A DNA stretch of 64,000 nucleotides from Eriocheir sinensis (taxonomy: Eukaryota > Arthropoda > Malacostraca > Decapoda > Varunidae). Shown here piece by piece: positions 27,916 to 41,104 of the stretch. Below the pieces are notes generated by a model. The model was not told the origin of the DNA. It made no database searches and saw only the letters and a list, made by a program, of their open reading frames with translations. The translations under genes were made by a program, and so were the position numbers. Every line of letters starts with the position of its first letter. The first letter of the stretch is position 1. The DNA is taken from contig NC_066516.1 in the NCBI RefSeq assembly GCF_024679095.1, positions 1,891,715 to 1,955,714 of the forward strand, written 5' to 3'.

Positions 27916-28397
27916 CACTCACCTTATCTTTACCTATCTACTCACCGATCCATCTACTTATCTGCCTACTGGCCTCTTACCTCCCCTCTACCATTCCAAT
28001 TACTTAAGAACCTGCCTACCCAGCACACTACCTGCCTGCCGGCCACATACCTTCTCAATCTACTCACACACCTACCTGTCTGCCGAAAATATACTTCGCA
28101 TCAACCTACTCACATGTCAACCTGCCACCCAACCACAATCTCTGATCAACCAACCAACCCACCTAGACTATTTCACTCCCCCTAACACACTGCTACACTA
28201 CGAAGCTCAGGACTCAAACATTTCTATCCTCTGCTCATTAGTAGCTTTACCTGCTTCTAAATGCTAGTAATCATCATTCCATTCTCTGTGTATTCCAGTT
28301 GTTCAAAATTTCCACATTTTTTCTCTCTCGCTCTTTATCGACCAACCTGTCTATCTATAAATCTATATATCTCTACCTTAGTGTGTATTTGTGTACT

Positions 28398-28398
<1 letters not shown>
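27916..28398. other. Degenerate CTAC/CTGC-rich sequence, no gene
   Basis: From about 27930 to 28180 the plus strand is full of ACCTACCTGCC-like tetranucleotide motifs, a decayed simple repeat. The rest is unassigned. Confidence 0.5.
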
Positions 28399-29200
<802 letters not shown>

Positions 29201-29505
29201 GGCGGTGGCTGTGACCAGCTTGTGGGTTCGGTGCTCCGGAGACCTGAGTTCAAGTCCCGCCCGTTGCTACAATCTGCCACTTTTCAATCATTGCCGAGTG
29301 GCAGAAAACAACCCACATATTGTCCTGATGACCACCTATCCACCAGGATTCTAACAAACGTCTTTCAAAAGGATAAGGTGGAGCTCTAGGAGCATCATTA
29401 GCCAAGCAAGAATAGTGCCACTATAAAATACTTGTCTGTGCACTAACGGACTGGGGCCGACCGACAGGCCCCACCAAGAAAGCCTACCGGAGCTATGGGG
29501 CGAAC
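29201..29505 (+). mobile_element. tRNA-derived SINE, type S1, second copy
   Basis: It starts GGCGGTGGCTGTGACCAGC and has a B-box GAGTTCAAGTCCC. It shares with 3371-3745 the body blocks TTGCCGAGTGGC-AAAACAACCCACAT, TGTCCTGATGACCACC and GGGGCCGACCGACAGGCCCC. It lacks a long A-run and ends in AACTTAAAAAG. Confidence 0.85.
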
Positions 29506-30545
29506 TTAAAAAGAATGTAGTAGTAGGGGTGGTGATTGTGATAGCAATTGAAGTAGTAAAAGTGACTGTAGTACCGTAGTTGTTTTATCAGTAGTGATAG
29601 TAGCAATAGTAGCAGCAGAAGCTATGAGAATTTGTGGCAGCTATAGTAGAAGCAGCAGTAATAGTAGTTGTTGTTGAGGTGGCTATTGTATTAATGGCTG
29701 TAGTTGTTATGGCTGTGGTAGTGGTGGCGGAAGTGGTGGTGCTGGTAGTGTCACTTCGTATCATGCAATCCCGGCATGGTTTCAAAGACAATTTGCCGTC
29801 CCACACTCACTTTGCCGCGACCGACAAACGCAGCTTATCTGATTCTTCACAGAGACGCTCGAAGTGGCCGCGATATTTTCCCATTGCTGTTTTATTCTGT
29901 AATTTTTATCTCTCTCTTTTTGGTGCTTGAGTACGAATTTTCTCTTTTATTCATTTAACTCTGATGATTACTTTGGCGGCTGTACTTCCTTTCTCAACGA
30001 GTGAAACATTTGGCGCCTTGAAGTATGTCGCTCACATATTCATTGAGGATAAAACTTTGCAAAATTATTCTCAATGAAAAGACATGTAACTTTCAAAACC
30101 CAGAAACATAATTTTATGCACCAAAAAGACTGTAGGATCATATGAAAATATTACAGGTGACTTGTGGTGTTATATTGTCGCGGTGAGAAAAAAATACATT
30201 CTGACGGTAGACGTAAAATAAATAAAATATAATCTAAAGCCTCTCGTCCTAATTTTCTACTTACATAAAGGTGTAGAAAATAAGCATGGGAGAGACTATA
30301 AAACAAGGCAAATGTTGAAGACTCTGAGTTTTCCTTAGACGATAAAAACAAGTCAGAAAAAATAGGGTCCAGGAAATATTCCCGAGGCGGAATAATACGG
30401 CAATATTGGGCTTAATTAAAGACCCCATCAGAAGCCCCATAGCACCAATCACAAGACATCTACCACCAATACTGCCGATACTACTACTATGACTAATTCT
30501 ATTACTCGTGTAACTACTATTAAAGTAATAGCATTCGAGAACCTA
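29506..30545. other. GTA/GTT-rich stretch, then unassigned AT-rich sequence
   Basis: 29515-29755 is a degenerate GTAGTN trinucleotide repeat. 29756-30545 is mixed to AT-rich. A GC-richer patch (29755-29880) has no domain that I recognise in any frame. Confidence 0.4.
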
Positions 30546-32665
30546 CACTTCAAATATAACAGTGAGGGCATCAAAACACAAACACCTCTAACACAGCAAT
30601 GAGGGCGTCCCAGCACCAACACTTCTAACACAACAATGAGGGCGTCCCAGCACCAACACTTCTAATACAACAATGACAGCGTCCCAGCACCAACACTTCT
30701 AACACAACAGTGACAGCGTCCCAGCACCAACACTTCTAACACAACAATGAGGGCGTCCCAGCACCAACACTTCTAATACAACAATGACAGCGTCCCAGCA
30801 CCAACACTTCTAACACAACAGTGACAGCGTCCCAGCACCAACACTTCTAATACAACAGTGACAGCGTCCCAACACCAACACTTCTAACACAACAATGAGG
30901 GCGTCCCAGCACCAACACTTCTAACACAACAGTGACAGCGTCCCAGCACCAACACTTCTAACACAACAATGAGGGCGTCCCAGCACCAACACTTCTAACA
31001 CAACAGTGACAGCGTCCCAGCACCAACACTTCTAACACAACAATGAGGGCGTCCCAGCACCAACACTTCTAATACAACAGTGACAGCGTCCCAGCACCAA
31101 CACTTCTAACACAACAGTGACAGCGTCCCAGCACCAACACTTCTAACACAACAATGAGGGCGTCCCAGCACCAACACTTCTAACACAACAATGACAGCGT
31201 CCCAGCACCAACACTTCTAATACAACAGTGACAGCGTCCCAGCACCAACACTTCTAATACAACAGTGACAGCGTCCCAGCACCAACACTTCTAATACAAC
31301 AGTGACAGCGTCCCAACACCAACACTTCTAATACAACAGTGACAGCGTCCCAGCACCAACACTTCTAACACAACAGTGACAGCGTCCCAGCACCAACACT
31401 TCTAATACAACAATGACAGCGTCCCAGCACCAACACTTCTAACACAACAGTGACAGCGTCCCAGCACCAACACTTCTAACACAACAGTGACAGCGTCCCA
31501 GCACCAACACTTCTAACACAACAGTGACAGCGTCCCAGCACCAACACTTCTAACACAACAATGAGGGCGTCCCAGCACCAACACTTCTAACACAACAATG
31601 AGGGCGTCCCAGCACCAACACTTCTAACACAACAGTGACAGCGTCCCAGCACCAACACTTCTAATACAACAGTGACAGCGTCCCAGCACCAACACTTCTA
31701 ACACAACAGTGACAGCGTCCCAGCACCAACACTTCTAACACAGCAATGAGGGCGTCCCAGCACCAACACTTCTAACACAACAATGAGGGCGTCCCAGCAC
31801 CAACACTTCTAACACAACAATGAGGGCGTCCCAGCACCAACACTTCTAACACAACAATGAGGGCGTCCCAGCACCAACACTTCTAACACAACAATGAGGG
31901 CGTCCCAGCACCAACACTTCTAATACAACAGTGACAGCGTCCCAGCACCAACACTTCTAATACAACAGTGACAGCGTCCCAGCACCAACACTTCTAATAC
32001 AACAATGAGGGCGTCCCAGCACCAACACTTCTAATACAACAGTGACAGCGTCCCAGCACCAACACTTCTAACACAGCAATGAGGGCGTCCCAGCACCAAC
32101 ACTTCTAACACAGCAATGAGGGCGTCCCAGCACCAACACTTCTAACACAGCAATGAGGGCGTCCCAGCACCAACACTTGTAACACAACAGTGACAGCGTC
32201 CCAGCACCAACACTTCTAACACAACAGTGACAGCGTCCCAGCACCAACACTTCTAACACAACAGTGACAGCGTCCCAACACCAACACTTCTAACACAACA
32301 GTGACAGCGTCCCAACACCAACACTTCTAACACAACAGTGACAGCGTCCCAACACCAACACTTCTAACACAACAGTGACAGCGTCCCAACACCAACACTT
32401 CTAACACAACAGTGACAGCGTCCCAACACCAACACTTCTAACACAACAGTGACAGCGTCCCAGCACCAACACTTCTAACACAACAGTGACAGCGTCCCAG
32501 CACCAACACTTCTAACACAACAGTGACAGCGTCCCAACACCAACACTTCTAACACAACAGTGAAAGCGTCCCAACACCAACACTTCTAACACAACAGTGA
32601 CTGTGTTCCATCACCAACACTAATAATGCAACAATAATGGCGTGCAAGCACCTGCACTTTTGACG
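30546..32665. repeat. 37-bp minisatellite, about 57 copies
   Basis: The unit is built on GCGTCCCAGCACCAACACTT followed by CTAACACAACARTGA and one of two endings, GGG or CAG. Successive GCGTCC sites fall at 30605, 30642 and 30679, fixing the period at 37 bp. Variants at single positions (AACAC/AATAC, CAGCACC/CAACACC, AATGAGGG/AGTGACAG) form blocks. The first and last two units are clearly more diverged than the interior. Since 37 is not a multiple of three, a reading frame cycles through all three frames, so the short antisense frames have no coding meaning. Confidence 0.97.
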
Positions 32666-33715
32666 TAACAAACAACATCCTCCACCATCTAACTTTTTTG
32701 CAAACTCATGCCTTTAAGCAATACTGTTACAACAAAAGTTTCCCTATATTTTTGTAATATTTTGATAATGAGCTAAACTAAACTATATTAATCTGGAAAG
32801 CGTTCACCCGTTAATTTCAGGAAGAGTTGTTCACCCGACATTCCAAGAAGAAAGGAAAGAGGACTTGTCACTTGCCGGTAATCATATGTTATTTACTTCC
32901 TATTACTGGATCTAAGACTTTTCTACCTCTAGTCCACACAACGAACTCTGAACACTACTGGACACATTCCTAGTCTTGAAGACGTGGTCAGGGCCGGAAC
33001 ACACAACATACTATTTCCGTTAACACTCCCTGACACTTGCATCAAGTAAGTCCTATAGACATCAGAGTAATCTCAAGTGCCTCAATAAGTTTAAATATAC
33101 TCCAATAATAAAATAAGTCAAAAACATGTCCCATCATTAAAAATATATATATAACCGGGAGCACAGTAATATTCTGCTTCAACTCGGTATAACAAAGTCA
33201 TCAAACTTTCAGATAAACTGCACGATAAAACGAGCCTAACGTTGACCACAAAATACAGAACCTGTCCTGAAGTTCACTCTAATACGCAAACAATGACCCA
33301 ACAAAAGTAGCTTAAAAAGATTAATTGTATAAGTCCCAACACAACACAGGTGAAGCTAGAAAGAAGGCAAGGAAGATAAATTGATACATGCAGAGAACAA
33401 GAGAGAGAACACGCACATCGAGCACGTAGGTGGCAGGGAGAAGGTAGGATCCCGAGAGAACCCAGGACAAAAACAGACTCCTAGATGAGAGGAAAAGATC
33501 TGGACGAGGGACGGCGGGCGCGGGTCTGACAACATGCGTAGGTGCTGCTTTAAGATAATATTGATTGTGCTTATCGCTCGAGATGGAAATTGGGTGAATC
33601 TTCAATAGGTAGACTTCAGAGGTCTCTACAACTCTATCCGGTTCTCAGTTTGTTCGTGTGTTTCGTGCGTGTTTCATCTTCTTCTGCCTGATTGCGCTGT
33701 CTCATTTGGCACCAG
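32666..33715. other. Unassigned AT-rich sequence
   Basis: About 1 kb with no repeat or coding motif that I recognise. Confidence 0.4.
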
Positions 33716-34199
<484 letters not shown>

Positions 34200-34202
<3 letters not shown>

Positions 34203-35373
34203 CGCGTACCAGTAAAAGAAAAAAAAGGACGGTAGGCCCAACAGAACATTTCCCTCCAGCATGACGGGTCGCATCCACTGTTATAAATCTTCCTTAACAG
34301 ACTCCTCCCGTCCACCCACTTTGACCCTTCGTGACCCAGCCTGCACATCCCCGCCTGGCTGGGGGAGACAAGGCCGACAGACACACCTTTAACTTCCGAT
34401 CTCCGGACATGATGTAATTTCACCATTTCCATCACTAGCCATTACGCTGGACTAATAGATTTTAGTTATGTAATGCACTTCGTATAATACGGTATGCCCT
34501 GCGGTAAATAAACTACCTAGACATCAATGGCATGAACAAAAAAAAAAGTTAATGTTACAGTTGCGTGTTAGACTACCACAGCATCCATACGGGGTTAGAT
34601 ATGCGGTGGTGCTCATCCGGTACCTCAATTTCTGCCAATTAGACGGTCGAATATAATTGATTTTCTCCGTGGGGTGTGTTGGAAGGGGGGCAGTGAGGGA
34701 CAGGCCCATCCGTGCTCCGTCTCCGGAAGCCCCCAGCCTCACAACCTTTTTGTGTGACCAATTTTCTTGTAAAACTGTTCCTCATAAAACGGAAACTCTT
34801 TCAGTGAGTTGTGGTGAGAGTGTCCTTTCGTACACACCGAGGAGGACACACAGCTCAACAGGTGACTCGCTCGCTCATTCTCTCGCTCTTTCTCTCACTC
34901 TCTCATTTCCTTCAGAACACATCCTCTCATGCCACACTAGGGACCCACCAGGGCAGAGAAACACACGCAGCTACTCAGCCCCTCGCTGCCGAACACTCAC
35001 AAGGAGGAACTCCGAGGGGAAAATCAAGATAACTCTGCGGCCAATACTCGCGAGCGATGGAGCGTCAGTCCCACCCTCACCATAGCCAGGGAAATACTGA
35101 GGGCCCGCCGTGTCCCGCTGCCACTGGTCCGCCGCCAAGGAGAGGAGAGGAGAGGGACGCATGTATGTACGGCTAGGGGAGGTGAGGGGAGAGACGGAAG
35201 CAGGGCGAGGGACGCACACACGACGAGGGGAACAGGGAAAGAGGCGGAACAAGCGTATGTAAGTGCAGAGTTAGAGAACTGATGGGAAGAGGAGGGATCT
35301 TAGTGACCAAGTATTAAAGACGTCAAGAATAAGGTTCTGTTGAAAAATATTGATCAGACCCTCCGCTTTTATA

Positions 35374-35380
<7 letters not shown>
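34200..35380. other. Unassigned sequence, GC-richer at 34860-35250
   Basis: It contains a 142-codon plus-strand frame (34657-35085) that is rich in Ser, Thr, Arg and Pro and has no recognisable domain. I see no support for a gene. The GC-rich part ends in a purine stretch (35130-35240). Confidence 0.35.

Positions 35381-35431
<51 letters not shown>
35381..35431. repeat. (GA)n microsatellite
   Basis: About 51 bp of GA directly before an RTE-like 3' end. Confidence 0.95.
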
Positions 35432-35434
<3 letters not shown>

Positions 35435-35750
35435 ATAATCATCTTTTGTTATTTCTAGTCCACTGCTAGACGGAGGCCTTTCCCAACGTTATCCACTTAT
35501 CTGCCTCATGTTTATTTACTCCGTCTCCCGCAAAGGCTCTCCACTTGGTCCACTGTCTGGCCTGACTTCAACACTTTCTGAGTTGCCAATCTATTACATT
35601 GCTAACCATCTGTTATTAGTTTTATGCATGACCTGCCCAAGTATATTTTTTATTCTTAATGGTCACCGAACTATCCACAACTCTTTTCTGTTCTCTAATC
35701 CATGATGTTTCCTTTCTGTAACTCCATGTTATTATACACAGGATTTTCTC
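35432..35750 (-). mobile_element. RTE-like LINE 3' region
   Basis: ATCATAATCATC followed by TAGTCCACTGCTAGACGGAGGCC is the reverse complement of the block (…GGCCT-CAGCAGTGGACTA…ATGATGATG) that ends many arthropod RTE-like elements. The similarity continues through ACCTGCCCAAGTATATTTT at about 35630. Assignment is from family knowledge, not search. Confidence 0.6.
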
Positions 35751-35869
35751 TTTTTTTTTTTTTTCGTTATGTGCTTCTTAACTTTTTCTCGAAATATTTG
35801 GTGACGTGTTAAGTTTCTGAGCTGTATGTTACAAAGGGCACGATACACTGACTGCTTATCTTTCTCTTG

Positions 35870-36600
35870 CAGCCTGTGTCGACCATAAGATGTTTGCTTC
35901 TGTGCATCGCGAGGCACTCTGGAATCTGAAACTCCGTGGATTTCCTTAAATGGACCGTTGGTCTCTTGGCTGCCTTGTACTCTGGAACTGAGTGTTGTGA
36001 TGTGGTGGTGGACGGGGCGTGTCCAGCTTCTTTCCTGCGAACTCGGGAGTGAGGAAAGATTCTGTCGTTGCCCTATCATATTTCAACACTTGTATGGATT
36101 AAGTGCTAGGAAGAGTTGTGGATCGAAGTCAATGTGGACTTGCAGTCATTGGAGGTTTTGGCGATGGCTCTCGAAACACACACGAGGAGGCGAAGCCTTT
36201 GAGACTCTACGTCTCCTGAGCCAAAACCAAGATGCAGGTGTTTGGAGGCTTACAATGTAAAACAGTACAAATTGCTCAAGCGTGTGGCGAGAACATTGAT
36301 TTCTTGGAAATTTTCATATACCTTGGCAGCGTAAAACAGAATAACCGCGGATCTCGCCTGGAAGTCTTACAGCGGATTGGATTTGCCTACGGTTACGAGC
36401 TCGCTCAGCACGAGCATATGATACCTGTGCAGAAGGACAAAGATCCGGATCCCCAAGTCGCTTGTGCTCCCTGTCTGTTTGGAAGTGAGACAAAGACACA
36501 GAATATTAACTTGTAGAAGCGGGTAGATGCCTTTGGTAATAACTGCTTACGCAGAATCATGGGATAACGCTGGATTGACTGTGTCAAACAGACAATTAAT
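35870..36600 (+). mobile_element. RTE-like RT pseudogene, heavily decayed
   Basis: Plus-strand fragments in RT order are VDHKMFASVHREALWNLKLRG, RCGGG-like, a collapsed SSFFPANSGVRKDSV region, FNTCMD followed by VLGRVVDRSQCG, EEAKPLRLYVS, KTKMQVFGGL, IAQACGENIDFLEIFIYLGS, LEVLQRIGFA and RVDAFGNNCLRRIMG. The catalytic FADD segment is missing between RSQCG and the EEAKPL block. Many stops and frameshifts occur. It lies in opposite orientation to the RTE-like tail just upstream. Confidence 0.75.
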
Positions 36601-37051
36601 CCATGAAACTGAATCAAGGACAATTAACTGCATAGCCCGTGAACGATAACCACGGTTACACGGACATGAGGCACGCTACTCAGGGTAAGAATGGTTGATG
36701 TAAAACGATAGATAAACTGTTAAAAGCTCAGAGCTTCACTAACATCTTAGCAGTTTCTTTCATCCTGTAGCGCAATTTATTATAACCTCTATGTAGAACC
36801 AAAAAAAAGATGGCCACACATCGATATACAATGGAAAGAGACGCAACTGTGACTGACGCTTTGAATAATAGTGAAAAGGAAGTTAGAGAATGAGAGGTAA
36901 GATAATGAGACAAAAAAACGGGAAGAACGGAATCCAAACAAAGATGGAATGAAACAACTTATAATTCAGGGTGACAGCTGCAAGAAAAAGACTGATTTTG
37001 ATCAAAAGTGTGGAAGTGGAAGCAAGTGCAAAAGCGCAAAAAAAAGTGCAA
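36601..37051. other. Unassigned sequence
   Basis: About 450 bp without recognisable features, bounded on the right by a (GT)n array. Confidence 0.4.
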
Positions 37052-37210
<159 letters not shown>

Positions 37211-37559
37211 GGAGAATGTGACTGACGAAGAATGTGACAGAGAATGTGACAGACAGAGAATGAGACAGAGACAATCAGACAAGACAGACACATATAGAGA
37301 CAGACAGGCAGGCAGACAGGAAAGACAGGCAAACCCATAGATACACAGAAAGGAAAAATTATAGAAATAGACAGAAACAGAAAAAGGGTGTTACCAGTTT
37401 TTAGTGTACTTTCAAGGCGCGCGCTGTTACCTCACTCGTCAGGACCGGAGTCACCGTTGCCTGCTTCTAAGTTGATTGTAGTAGGTGAGATAACAAAATA
37501 GCCTTTAGTTAAGTGATGCAGATGATGTGTGGGCCGAGCGGAAGCCTTAGTTCGTTTAG

Positions 37560-37562
<3 letters not shown>

Positions 37563-37611
<49 letters not shown>
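37563..37611. repeat. (CT)n microsatellite
   Basis: About 49 bp of CT. The flanks 37392-37562 and 37612-37974 hold nothing that I recognise. Confidence 0.95.
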
Positions 37612-37614
<3 letters not shown>

Positions 37615-37970
37615 ACATAAAAATGTGTGTGGTTTTTAAGAGTATTGACAATTTTACACAATAGTTACAAAGTTTATGTGAGCGGTCAGTAGCACACCCA
37701 GAGCGGACCTTGTGTCCTGTGCCCTCATCTGTCTTGTTTTCTCCTTCTAGCGCTGCTCGCTATTTTTATTTGCGTTGCTGATTTACCGGAAGTGTTGATC
37801 TTCCGGATGCTGAGTCGCCGGAACTGCTCTGTTTCCAGCGTCAGCATTTGCTGATTTAGTGTCAACCCAGCTTCTGTTCTCACGACCATAAGCACCTACG
37901 TGTCCACTAACATCTTGTGGAGTGATACTGAGCTGGTGTTTTGACACATACATACATTTATATTTACATG

Positions 37971-37974
<4 letters not shown>

Positions 37975-38063
<89 letters not shown>
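37975..38063. repeat. (AT)n microsatellite
   Basis: About 89 bp of uninterrupted AT. Confidence 0.96.
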
Positions 38064-38065
<2 letters not shown>

Positions 38066-38200
38066 CAAGGGCATCATTGACTAACAGACAGAGACAAGAT
38101 GACAGACATTTAGATATTGAGCCAAACCAATTGATTTCCTCACTGACTGACTGACTGGCGAACAGATACACGCAGACTTTTACGGATAGACAAGGAAAAC

Positions 38201-38201
<1 letters not shown>

Positions 38202-38258
<57 letters not shown>
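38202..38258. repeat. (AC)n microsatellite preceding a SINE
   Basis: About 57 bp of AC ending at the type S2 SINE head. Confidence 0.95.
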
Positions 38259-38261
<3 letters not shown>

Positions 38262-38262
<1 letters not shown>

Positions 38263-38572
38263 GCGCGCGCAGCTTCATGGTGCAATGGTTTGCACGCTCG
38301 CCACACCACCGAGAGGTCCCGAGTACGATTCACGGGCGGAATGAAGACTGTTGGGCGGAATGGAGACTGTTGGGCAGTCTCCGTTAATCCGTACCCACTA
38401 TCCACCTTGAATACATGGAAGTTAGTTGGGGGTTGTGTCCCCCCTCCCGTGTGTGTGGGGGGGTGAAGTTCCAGCCATACCCAAAGATCAGGCAGTAGTG
38501 AGCTCGAAGCACATTCGAGGAGGGTACTGACTGGTGGTCGCGAATCCAGCGAAGACCACGATAAATTTTACA
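38262..38572 (+). mobile_element. tRNA-derived SINE, type S2, second copy
   Basis: The head has CATGGTGCAATGGTTTGCACG (A-box-like) and GAGTACGATTCACGG (B-box). GGCGGAATG-AGACTGTTGGGC is duplicated inside. The 3' half shares CATACCCAAAGATC, GAGGAGGGTACTG and CGCGAATCCAGCG with the copy at 20743-20995. It ends in a (CA)n array (38573-38662). Confidence 0.75.
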
Positions 38573-38652
<80 letters not shown>

Positions 38653-38662
38653 CACACACACA
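38573..38662. repeat. (AC)n tail of SINE S2
   Basis: About 90 bp of AC with two interruptions, in the position of the SINE's 3' tail. Confidence 0.95.
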
Positions 38663-39624
38663 AACGTGAAGAACGGGGGGTGGTGGGGGCTTAAAGAGGA
38701 GTCAGCCAGACCCTGTCCAAGAAGAGTGAAATGTCAGAGGTAACGGAAGACGGTCCCTCGAGTCCCTTATGAAGTGGCTGGTTATCACCGGACATGGGCA
38801 TGCAGGAGGGTGATCCCGCCTGGGTCAGTGGGGCCACTCTGCTGACCGGTAATAACTCTCTCAGAGGTGACGGAAACGAGTTGGCTAACGATATATAGCC
38901 GATGCCTTAAATAGGAGTTAGGGTCTTGCGTGGAGGGGAAGGGACAGAGTTTCATGCTTGTTCGTGTCTCCCCTCGTCTCCCGCGTCTCCTCTCGTCAGG
39001 AGTGAATTAATAAAGGAGTTTCCCCTCGAGCAAAGTCAGGGTGAGCTTCTCGTTTACCTATAACAAAACCGTTGACAATGTTAGTAAGAAAACCTAATGC
39101 GTATGCAAGCAAGTGCCATAAACTGTGTTTTAAGGACGAGATATACATAGATGCAATAACACCGATGAAGGCGCTGGTAGCAATAGGAATGGATCAATAA
39201 CAAGAAATTGTCTATTAACAATACAAGAAAGATGGACAAAAAATGAAAATATAAATTATGAACGGAGAATAATATGAAAATGTAAAAATGTAGATAAATA
39301 AGGAATAAAAGAAAAAGAAAGAAAGAAAGAAAGGAAAAAACAATCATAGAAAGAAAGAAAAAGAAAGAAAAAAAAGTCTCCAGTTTAATAGGAGGAAAAC
39401 TTCGCAAAGGCGAAAATAAAAATGTTTCGTAGTAAGTAAAGTAAAGTAGTCGTAAAAACTAACTCTACACCAAAGAATATGACAAAGATGGTGGGGCCAC
39501 ACGGTGACACAGCCGCGAGTATCGGGGCCGAGAGAAGAACAAAGATGAAAGGAAGAAACACGACCAAAGTGACGCTGACGAGAACAACACTGACGGACTG
39601 GCGAATGTGGGGCAAGAAAGGAGG
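38663..39624. other. Unassigned sequence with (AAAG)n at about 39305-39378
   Basis: 38663-39060 is GC-balanced and could be further repeat body. 39060-39620 is AT-rich with an A/G simple repeat. No gene recognised. Confidence 0.4.
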
Positions 39625-40344
39625 AATTACATAGAATTACATAGAAAATCAGACCACACAGACCCCATGGTCCAGACTAGGTGGTCTGTCCTTAAACCTA
39701 AGTGAATCTACACTAATAAGATGGCTCCAAAACGTTGCTTTTCTACTCTAGTTAATATTAAGTTGAAGGAAGTGACGGTCGAGCTTGTTTTTAAATGAGT
39801 CAATCGTGTTACATTAGACCACTGACGGTGGAAGCTTATTCCATTCTCGCACTACAACGTTGGCGAAGAAAAATTTGGTGCAGTCTGAATTTACTTGTCT
39901 ACATTTGAGTTTTATGCCATTGTTCCTCGTTCGCAAAGTGTCATCCATCATAAACAATTTTGTTCTGTCTACATTCGTGAAACCTTTAAGTATTTTAAAA
40001 CATTCGATCAGTTTTCCTCGGAGGCGACGTTTCTCAAGAGAGAACATGTTAAGGGTGGAAAGCCTTTCTTCGTAGGATTTGTTGGGCAAGGAAGGGATCA
40101 TTTTTGTTGCCCGACGCTGAACACCTTCTAATTTAGCAATGTCCTTTGCATGGTAAGGAGACCAAAACTGTACCGCATATTCCAAGTGGGGTCTGACTAA
40201 ACTATTGTAGAGCGGAGGTATTACATCTTTATTCTTGAATAAAAAGTTTCTTTTAATAAAGCCCAACATTCTGTTCGCTTTATTTGCTGCATCGATGCAT
40301 TGATGTGAGAATTCGAGGTTTGACGGGATTTTGACCCCCAGGTC

Positions 40345-41073
40345 CTAAACGCATTGAACGCTTGTGAGTTTAACGCCACGCATTTCGTAATCGAACTTCT
40401 TATTTCTTGTTCCAACTTGAAGGACCTGGCACTTGTCTACGTTAAAGAGCATCTCCCATCTACCCGACCAAGCTGAAATTTTGTGCAAATCCTCTTGGAG
40501 GCTTTGCCTGTCTTCGTCAGTGAGAACCGAGTTACCAAACTTTGTGTCGTCTGCAAATTTATTAATGCGATTATTGAGTCCAGCATCCACGTCGTTGATG
40601 TAAATAATGAAGAGCACTGGGCCAAGAACCGAGCCCTGAGGGACGCCACTAGTGACCGGCTCCCACTCTGAGTTAAATCCGTCAATCACCACTCTTTGTT
40701 GTCTGTTGCTTAACCAATTCGCGATCCATTGGTTTACTTGACCGTCAATACCTATTTGCTGTAATTTATAAAGTAATTTATGATGTGGGACTATATCAAA
40801 CGCTTTCTGGAAATCAAGGTAGACTACATCCAATGATTTGGTTACGTCATAAACTGAGAAGAGGTCGTTATAAAAGGTCAATAGGTTTGATAGGCAGGAT
40901 CTTTTGTTACGGAAGCCATGTTGTGAATCCCCAATTAATGAGGGGCTTTCGAAGTAACTCACGATTCTGTCTCTAATTATGCTCTCAAGTAGCTTACCTA
41001 CCACTGAAGTTAGACTAATGGGTCGGTAGTTACCTGGTATTTTTTTGTCTCCTTTCTTAAAAATCAGTGTCAC
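40345..41073 (-). pseudogene. Family D RT reading frame (242 codons)
   Basis: This open frame covers the RT from the pre-palm block [19 protein letters not shown] to the start of the thumb. The palm motifs IYIND-like and FADDTK (about residue 173) are intact, as is the [11 protein letters not shown] motif (about residue 140). The Met is internal. The preceding coding sequence is displaced by the family C insertion and the following thumb is out of frame. Among family D copies here it has the cleanest RT core. Confidence 0.85.
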
Positions 41074-41104
41074 GTTAGCCTTTTTCCAATCAGAAGGGAC
41101 GATG

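Noticed and set aside
29756..29940. Possible exon in a GC-balanced patch
   Set aside because: No splice-site pair or recognisable domain in any frame.
32068..32259. Short antisense frame with VGAGTPSLLC repeats
   Set aside because: It arises because 37 bp cycles through three frames. Synonymous constraint is impossible to see.
30546..32665. Regular 37-bp repeats resembling a CRISPR array
   Set aside because: Units are directly abutting with no unique spacers, vary at fixed positions, and the context is eukaryotic. It is a minisatellite.
34657..35085. 142-codon plus-strand frame in GC-richer DNA
   Set aside because: No domain, no homologous pattern that I know, low-complexity Ser/Leu middle, and competing frames on the other strand. 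Noted as unassigned only.
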